The notes beneath the pieces are model-generated. The model did no database searches and was not told the origin of the DNA. It worked only from the letters and a program-made list of their open reading frames with translations. Below, piece after piece: positions 5,570 through 8,898 of a DNA stretch of 8,898 nucleotides (within the stretch, counting starts at the first letter, position 1; every line of letters begins with the position of its first letter). A program made the position numbers and the translations under genes. Origin of the DNA: DUAG01 sp046756865 (GTDB lineage: Bacteria; Nitrospirota; Nitrospiria; SBBL01; JAADHI01); assembly GCA_046756865.1 (NCBI GenBank), contig JBHHXE010000090.1, positions 1 to 8,898 of the forward strand. Reading direction: 5' to 3'.

Positions 5570-6238
5570 TCATTTATTCTTGTTCTCTTCCTTTGCTTCC
5601 GTCTCAGCCCCTTCTGTTTCCTCTTTTTTCTCGACAACTTCAGGCTCTTCGGCGGCAGCGATGGCTGCCGTGACCGAAACAACGACCAGATTCGGGTCGG
5701 CCAGGAGTGTGATCCCTTCCGCCACAGGAATATCTTTCACATGAATCGATTGACCCACTTCCAGTGCAGAGGCATCAACCTGTATATGATCGGGGATCAA
5801 GGTCGGAAGACATCGGATTTCAATTTCGCGCATATTGTGCTGAAGCGCGCCGTTATCTGTTTTTACCCCGATAGGGGTCTCGCCGATTACTTCAACGTGG
5901 ACCATAATGGAAATGGCCTCAGTCATCGAGATCTCGAAAAGATCCGCGTGGAGTATCTTTCCTGTGATCGGATCTTTCTGAAAGTCGCGTAAAATAGCAA
6001 CATGTTCACCGGAGTCAGACGTATCTTTTTTCTCCCCGGTGATCTGGAGGTTAATCAGTGTGTTTTCTCCAGAAGCAGAGTGCAGCACCTTCTCAACTTC
6101 CTCGGGAGACAATGTTAAGAGGGCTGATTTTCCCTCGCTGTAAATTACCGCGGGGATCTTTCCGGAAAAACGCAACCGTCTGGCGACCCCTTTACCTGTC
6201 TTTGTCCGCCGTTCTCCCTGAATTGTTACCTTCTGCAT
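5570..6238 (-). CDS. rplY: Large ribosomal subunit protein bL25, long CTC/TL5 form
   Basis: L25 binds 5S rRNA on the 50S subunit; the long CTC form is a general-stress protein in some bacteria. The 222-residue product has an N-terminal L25 domain (about 3-101) with ERRTKTGKGVARRLR, GKIPAVIYSEGK, DFQKDPITGKILHADLFEI, then the C-terminal beta domain (about 102-192) with VEVIGETPIGVK, GALQHNMREIEIRCLP and GQSIHVKDIPVAEGI. The last 30 residues are a low-complexity Glu/Lys/Ala tail, usual in this form. The ATG at 6238 has a strong AAGGAGG four bases away. prs lies 105 bases upstream and pth downstream, the conserved prs-rplY-pth order. Confidence 0.97.
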   Translation of the reverse strand: MQKVTIQGERRTKTGKGVARRLRFSGKIPAVIYSEGKSALLTLSPEEVEKVLHSASGENTLINLQITGEKKDTSDSGEHVAILRDFQKDPITGKILHADLFEISMTEAISIMVHVEVIGETPIGVKTDNGALQHNMREIEIRCLPTLIPDHIQVDASALEVGQSIHVKDIPVAEGITLLADPNLVVVSVTAAIAAAEEPEVVEKKEETEGAETEAKEENKNK

Positions 6239-6343
6239 ACACCCTCCTTCATACCGCGCTGTTGATCTGAAATTGCGCAGGCGTTTCTTTTTCTAATGTT
6301 GATGAATAACCTGTATCGTCTTCAGGTCGTAACGCTGTCTCTT

Positions 6344-7282
6344 TTATACAAACAGGGAACTAACGGAAGTTCCCTCGTGGATCCGATTGATCGCCTCCCC
6401 CAGAAGAGATGCGACGGATAAGACCTTGATTTTTCTGTAGAGATCTCCTTCAACTTTCTGGGGGACTGTATTGGTGACAATGACCTCTTCGATCGGGGCA
6501 TCATTCAGTCTTTCCATTGCCGGTCCGGACAGGACAGCATGCGTGCAGCCGGCATATATCCGGTTGGCCCCCTTATTCTTGATCGCAACAGCCGCCTGCG
6601 AAATCGTTCCTGCAGTATCAATCATATCGTCCAGGATCAGGATATCTCTGTCGGCGACATTTCCGATGATATTCATAATCTTCGTCTGATTTGGGCCTTC
6701 CCGACGTTTGTCGATGATGGCCAGACCCACATTCATTCTTTTGGCAAAAGCCCTGGCCCGCTCAACACCCCCGGCATCCGGGGAGACGATGGTGAGGTCA
6801 TTGAAATCTTTCTTTTTAAAGTAGTCCAGGAGCACGGGGCTGGCATAGAGATGATCAACAGGGATATTGAAAAAGCCTTGAATTTGCCCGGCATGCAGGT
6901 CGATGGTGAGAACTCGATGCGCCCCGGCGGCGGCCACCAGATCAGCAACCAGTTTTGCCGTGATCGGCACCCGGGGCTGGTCTTTGCGGTCCTGGCGGGA
7001 ATACCCATAGTAAGGGATGACGGCGGTAATCTCTTTCGCGGAGGCTCGCTTCAGCGCGTCAATCAGGATAAGGAGTTCCATGATGTTGGTGTTTACAGGT
7101 TTTGAAGACGATTGCATCACGAAGGCGTCGCTTCCTCGGACATTCTCATGAATCTTGACATAAATCTCCCCGTCACTGAAGGTTGAAACGGTGGCTTTCC
7201 CCAGAGAAGTTCCAAGATAGCTGGCGATTTCTTTGGCAAGATTAATATTTGAGTTGCCTGAGAATAGCTTCAGGGTGTGCAT
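6344..7282 (-). CDS. prs: Ribose-phosphate pyrophosphokinase (PRPP synthetase)
   Basis: Prs transfers pyrophosphate from ATP to ribose 5-phosphate, making PRPP for purine, pyrimidine, NAD, histidine and tryptophan synthesis. The 312-residue class I enzyme shows FSDGEIYVKIHENVRG near the N-terminus, YYGYSRQDRKD (91-101), TIDLHAGQIQGFF with metal-ligand His130, the flexible-loop KRRE (192-195), and the PRPP loop DDMIDTAGT (218-226). Length is typical. The ATG at 7282 follows AGAGGA at good spacing. Its promoter (7355-7383) has a perfect -35 and holds a near-palindrome in its spacer, so repression by a nucleotide-responsive regulator is plausible. prs begins the prs-rplY-pth-ychF run and is divergent from rph. 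Confidence 0.98.
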   Translation of the reverse strand: MHTLKLFSGNSNINLAKEIASYLGTSLGKATVSTFSDGEIYVKIHENVRGSDAFVMQSSSKPVNTNIMELLILIDALKRASAKEITAVIPYYGYSRQDRKDQPRVPITAKLVADLVAAAGAHRVLTIDLHAGQIQGFFNIPVDHLYASPVLLDYFKKKDFNDLTIVSPDAGGVERARAFAKRMNVGLAIIDKRREGPNQTKIMNIIGNVADRDILILDDMIDTAGTISQAAVAIKNKGANRIYAGCTHAVLSGPAMERLNDAPIEEVIVTNTVPQKVEGDLYRKIKVLSVASLLGEAINRIHEGTSVSSLFV

Positions 7283-7354
7283 TGATTTCCTCTGTGATTC
7301 GCCGGGATAAAGGTTCTATTTTTCCGACAGGCTCCAGAAAATGACAAGCTAGTA

Positions 7355-7383
7355 AATTTACATGAACCCCGGGCTCATGTCAA
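7355..7383 (-). promoter_or_regulatory. prs promoter
   Basis: On the minus strand a perfect -35 TTGACA (7378-7383) is followed after exactly 17 bases by -10 TAAATT (7355-7360, 4 of 6 matches). The expected start is near 7348, leaving a leader of about 66 nt before the prs ATG. The spacer is itself a near-perfect palindrome, listed separately. Confidence 0.75.
7357..7383. promoter_or_regulatory. Palindromic operator candidate inside the prs promoter
   Basis: The dyad is centred on 7370. The plus-strand arms are ACATGAACC (7360-7368) and GGCTCATGT (7372-7380) around CCG, with one mismatched pair (7366/7374). One more mismatch (7359/7381) and two further pairs extend it to 27 bp, 11 of 13 pairs matching. 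It fills the 17-bp spacer and touches both hexamers, the classic position for a dimeric repressor that excludes RNA polymerase. It does not look like the E. coli PurR box (ACGCAAACGTTTGCGT). Regulator identity is unknown. Confidence 0.55.
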
Positions 7384-7422
7384 CGGATTTGCCCAAAACG
7401 GCCCGACCGTATCTGCGCCCCG

Positions 7423-7439
7423 AGATCAACGATTGATCT
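7423..7439. promoter_or_regulatory. Dyad overlapping the rph -35 box
   Basis: AGATCAA-CGA-TTGATCT is a perfect 7+7 inverted repeat with a three-base centre. Its right arm contains the whole TTGATC -35 hexamer of the rph promoter. This could be a repressor or activator site, but a 7-bp arm match in a 272-bp region can also occur by chance. Confidence 0.35.
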
Positions 7440-7461
7440 TTTAGAGAACTGTCGTTATAAT
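7433..7461 (+). promoter_or_regulatory. rph-rdgB promoter
   Basis: -35 TTGATC (7433-7438, 4 of 6) and a perfect -10 TATAAT (7456-7461) are separated by exactly 17 bases. The predicted start is near 7468, giving a leader of about 87 nt. It is divergent from the prs promoter, with the two -35 boxes about 50 bp apart. Confidence 0.82.
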
Positions 7462-7470
7462 CCGACTCTT

Positions 7471-7529
7471 TTTAAGGCAATGATTCAATAATGCCCTCTT
7501 TTCGCGGCATCCTGAATCGTTGTTTTAGA
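7471..7529 (+). ncRNA. Long 5'-terminal hairpin in the rph mRNA leader
   Basis: TTTAAGGCAATGATTCA (7471-7487) pairs with TGAATCGTTGTTTTAGA (7513-7529) over 17 continuous pairs, 13 Watson-Crick and 4 G-U. After a 3x2 internal loop (ATA/CC), ATGCC (7491-7495) pairs with GGCAT (7506-7510) around a ten-base loop. The G-U pairs work only in plus-strand RNA, so this reads as an RNA structure rather than a DNA operator. It starts about three bases after the predicted transcription start. There is no U-tract, so it is not a terminator. Confidence 0.6.
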
Positions 7530-7533
7530 CTAA

Positions 7534-7549
7534 TCCTCCACAGAAGGAG
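7534..7549 (+). promoter_or_regulatory. rph ribosome binding site with short anti-SD pairing
   Basis: AAGGAG (7544-7549) lies five bases before the rph ATG, an ideal RBS. CTCC just upstream (7536-7539) can pair with its GGAG (7546-7549) across a six-base loop. Four pairs are marginal in stability, but they could act with the larger hairpin upstream to modulate translation. Confidence 0.4.
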
Positions 7550-7554
7550 TCGGG

Positions 7555-8277
7555 ATGCGCGTTGATGGAAGAAAGCGGAATGAACTTCGTCCGGTAAAAG
7601 TTACACGTCATTTTCTGAAGCAGGTGGAAGGGTCTGTTCTCATTGAAATGGGGGACACCAAGGTCATCTGTACCGCCACGGTGGAAGATCGTGTCCCTCC
7701 CTTTCTAAGAGACAAAAAAAGGGGTTGGGTAACCGCCGAGTATGCCATGATCCCGAGATCTTCCAAGGACAGGATTTCCCGGGAGTCTTCCCGTGGAAAG
7801 GTCGGTGGAAGGACGCAGGAAATCCAACGTCTTGTCGGCAGATCGCTTCGTTCTGTCGTGGACATGGCAGCGCTGGGAGAAAGAACCGTCTGGATTGATT
7901 GTGATGTGATCCAGGCCGATGGCGGGACACGGACCGCGTCAATTACCGGGGCCTTTATCGCTCTGGTGGATGCCCTCCGACCCCTCCTGAAAGAGGGCAG
8001 GATTAAGAAGATGCCGACTCGGGACTATCTAGCAGCCGTCAGTGTCGGAAAAGTCGATGGAGAACTGCTCCTGGATCTGAACTACCCGGAGGATTCCCGT
8101 GCTGAGGTGGATATGAACGTGGTGATGACGGGAAAAGGGAAATATGTAGAAGTCCAGGGCACGGCAGAACAGGAACCCTTTACGAAAGATGAGCTGGATG
8201 GTTTCCTCAAGCTGGCCACAGGGGGGATCAAAAAACTGGTCAGCACGCAAAAAAAACTCCTGGGAGTTCTGAAGTAG
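7555..8277 (+). CDS. rph: RNase PH, tRNA 3'-end phosphorolytic exonuclease
   Basis: RNase PH removes 3' nucleotides from tRNA precursors and some rRNA, using phosphate and releasing nucleoside diphosphates; it works as a hexameric ring. The 240-residue product is full length and shows RVDGRKRNELRPV at the N-terminus, GWVTAEYAMIP, GRTQEIQRLVGRSLR with Arg86, DCDVIQADGGTRTASITGA with Thr125 and Arg126 (phosphate site), and DSRAEVDMNVVMT with Asp180 and Asp186. All residues known to matter in the family are intact, unlike the frameshifted rph of E. coli K-12. The ATG at 7555 has AAGGAG upstream. Its stop codon directly abuts the GTG of rdgB. Expression may be tuned by the leader hairpin. Confidence 0.98.
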   Translation: MRVDGRKRNELRPVKVTRHFLKQVEGSVLIEMGDTKVICTATVEDRVPPFLRDKKRGWVTAEYAMIPRSSKDRISRESSRGKVGGRTQEIQRLVGRSLRSVVDMAALGERTVWIDCDVIQADGGTRTASITGAFIALVDALRPLLKEGRIKKMPTRDYLAAVSVGKVDGELLLDLNYPEDSRAEVDMNVVMTGKGKYVEVQGTAEQEPFTKDELDGFLKLATGGIKKLVSTQKKLLGVLK

Positions 8278-8892
8278 GTGAAGCTGGTATTGGCAACGGA
8301 GAACCCGCACAAGGCCGAAGAGATCAGTGCAATCCTGGGCGAGGCGTCCAACATCGACCTCCTGACGCTTTCCGACTTTCCTCCTTTGAAGCTCCCCCCT
8401 GAAACCGGGAAAAGCTATCGGGAAAATGCGGCGCTCAAAGCTCAATTTGTTGCAAAGGAAACCGGCCATTGGGCAATGGGGGACGACAGCGGCCTCGAGG
8501 TGGATGCGCTTGGCGGCGGGCCGGGTCTTTACTCGGCACGATATGCGGGAGAGGGAGCCACTTATGCCGACAACCGGAAAAAGCTGCTGGACAACCTGGA
8601 AGAGATTCCTGACCCAAAAAGAGGCGCCCGTTTTGTCTGTACCGTGGCCGTCTCCGATCCGGAGGGAAGAATCGACGTGGTTGCTGGGTATTGTGAAGGG
8701 AGAATTACCCAGTCTGAAGCAGGTTGCGGCGGTTTTGGCTATGATCCGATCTTTTTTATCCCGGTGTGCGGCAAGACCTTTTCTGAGCTTTCGCCTGATG
8801 AAAAAAACAAGATCAGCCATCGCGGGCATGCGATTCGCGCCGGGATGCGGAGCTTACAGAAACGGATTGAGAATATAGGAAGCTCTGAATAA
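8278..8892 (+). CDS. rdgB: dITP/XTP pyrophosphatase (RdgB/Ham1 family)
   Basis: RdgB hydrolyses noncanonical purine triphosphates (ITP, dITP, XTP) to monophosphates and keeps deaminated bases out of DNA and RNA. The 204-residue product has the nucleotide-binding start LVLATENPHKAEE, GDDSGLEVDALGG with Asp69 and Asp70, PGLYSARYAG, GFGYDPIFF (152-160), and SHRG (180-183), the full Ham1 signature set in normal order. It is complete, ending six bases before the window edge. The start is GTG at 8278, immediately after the rph TAG; GGGAG within the end of rph is the likely RBS. Zero spacing implies translational coupling. rph next to rdgB is a recurrent bacterial arrangement. Confidence 0.97.
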   Translation: MKLVLATENPHKAEEISAILGEASNIDLLTLSDFPPLKLPPETGKSYRENAALKAQFVAKETGHWAMGDDSGLEVDALGGGPGLYSARYAGEGATYADNRKKLLDNLEEIPDPKRGARFVCTVAVSDPEGRIDVVAGYCEGRITQSEAGCGGFGYDPIFFIPVCGKTFSELSPDEKNKISHRGHAIRAGMRSLQKRIENIGSSE

Positions 8893-8898
8893 GTCATG

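Noticed and set aside
6239..6343. Several short stems (GCGTT/AACGC, ACCTG/CAGGT, GCGC/GCGC) in the prs-rplY gap
   Set aside because: They can be drawn as a multi-stem leader, but each is 4-7 pairs, bulged, and without independent support; no known riboswitch pattern matches.
6539..7105. A 188-codon open frame on the plus strand opposite prs
   Set aside because: It is fully antisense to the conserved core of PRPP synthetase, with no signature of its own.
7283..7554. A tRNA gene in the prs-rph gap (tRNA genes often lie near prs)
   Set aside because: No T-arm GTTCRANNC, anticodon arm or CCA end could be assembled on either strand; the region is explained by promoters and leaders.
8029..8829. 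A 266-codon open frame on the minus strand opposite rph and rdgB
   Set aside because: It lies antisense to two genes with complete, well-conserved family motifs; it has no recognisable domain and no RBS-promoter context. It is a shadow frame.
8878..8898. ATG at 8896-8898 with AGGAAG upstream as the start of a next gene
   Set aside because: Only the start codon lies in the window and the RBS spacing is long (12 bases), so no gene can be supported.

Overview
The window looks like chromosomal housekeeping DNA from a Gram-negative (diderm) bacterium of moderate GC. It has a lipobox-bearing RlpA, a Sec-exported nuclease, and the conserved run prs-rplY-pth-ychF-rpsF-ssb-rpsR. The long two-domain CTC-type L25 and the gene order would suit Nitrospirota or Desulfobacterota, but this is a weak inference. 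I see no phage, insertion sequence, CRISPR array, tRNA or rRNA.

Layout. Fourteen confident genes fill the window. Twelve lie on the minus strand and two on the plus strand, divergent around a 272-bp control region (7283-7554). Read on the minus strand from 7282 leftwards come prs (PRPP synthetase), rplY (L25/CTC), pth (peptidyl-tRNA hydrolase), ychF (ribosome-associated ATPase), and then rpsF-ssb-rpsR (S6, SSB, S18). rplI, which often follows rpsR, is absent. A strong sigma70-type promoter (2457-2485) instead opens a separate tight five-gene unit. Its genes are a PilZ protein, a secreted Snase-family nuclease, a DUF4149-like membrane protein, a tiny Arg-Arg-repeat zinc-ribbon protein, and RlpA with a SPOR domain. 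Genes in this unit overlap by ATGA or sit 6-9 bases apart, so they are probably co-transcribed. On the plus strand, rph (RNase PH) and rdgB (XTP/dITP pyrophosphatase) abut with no gap.

How the genes fit together. prs makes PRPP for nucleotides. rplY, pth, ychF, rpsF and rpsR serve translation, and ssb serves replication. rph trims RNA 3' ends and rdgB cleans the nucleotide pool. The PilZ unit joins a probable cyclic-di-GMP sensor to envelope and exported enzymes.

The most interesting material is non-coding. (1) A 19-bp near-palindrome, extendable to 27 bp, sits exactly in the 17-bp spacer of the prs promoter. (2) A perfect 17-bp dyad has its right arm on the rph -35 box. (3) A 59-nt hairpin with four G-U pairs lies at the extreme 5' end of the predicted rph mRNA. 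(4) An rpsF leader fold pairs with the Shine-Dalgarno sequence and resembles an S6:S18 autoregulatory site. No clearly novel multi-gene system is visible. The PilZ-nuclease-DUF4149-RR/zinc-RlpA unit is the nearest candidate.
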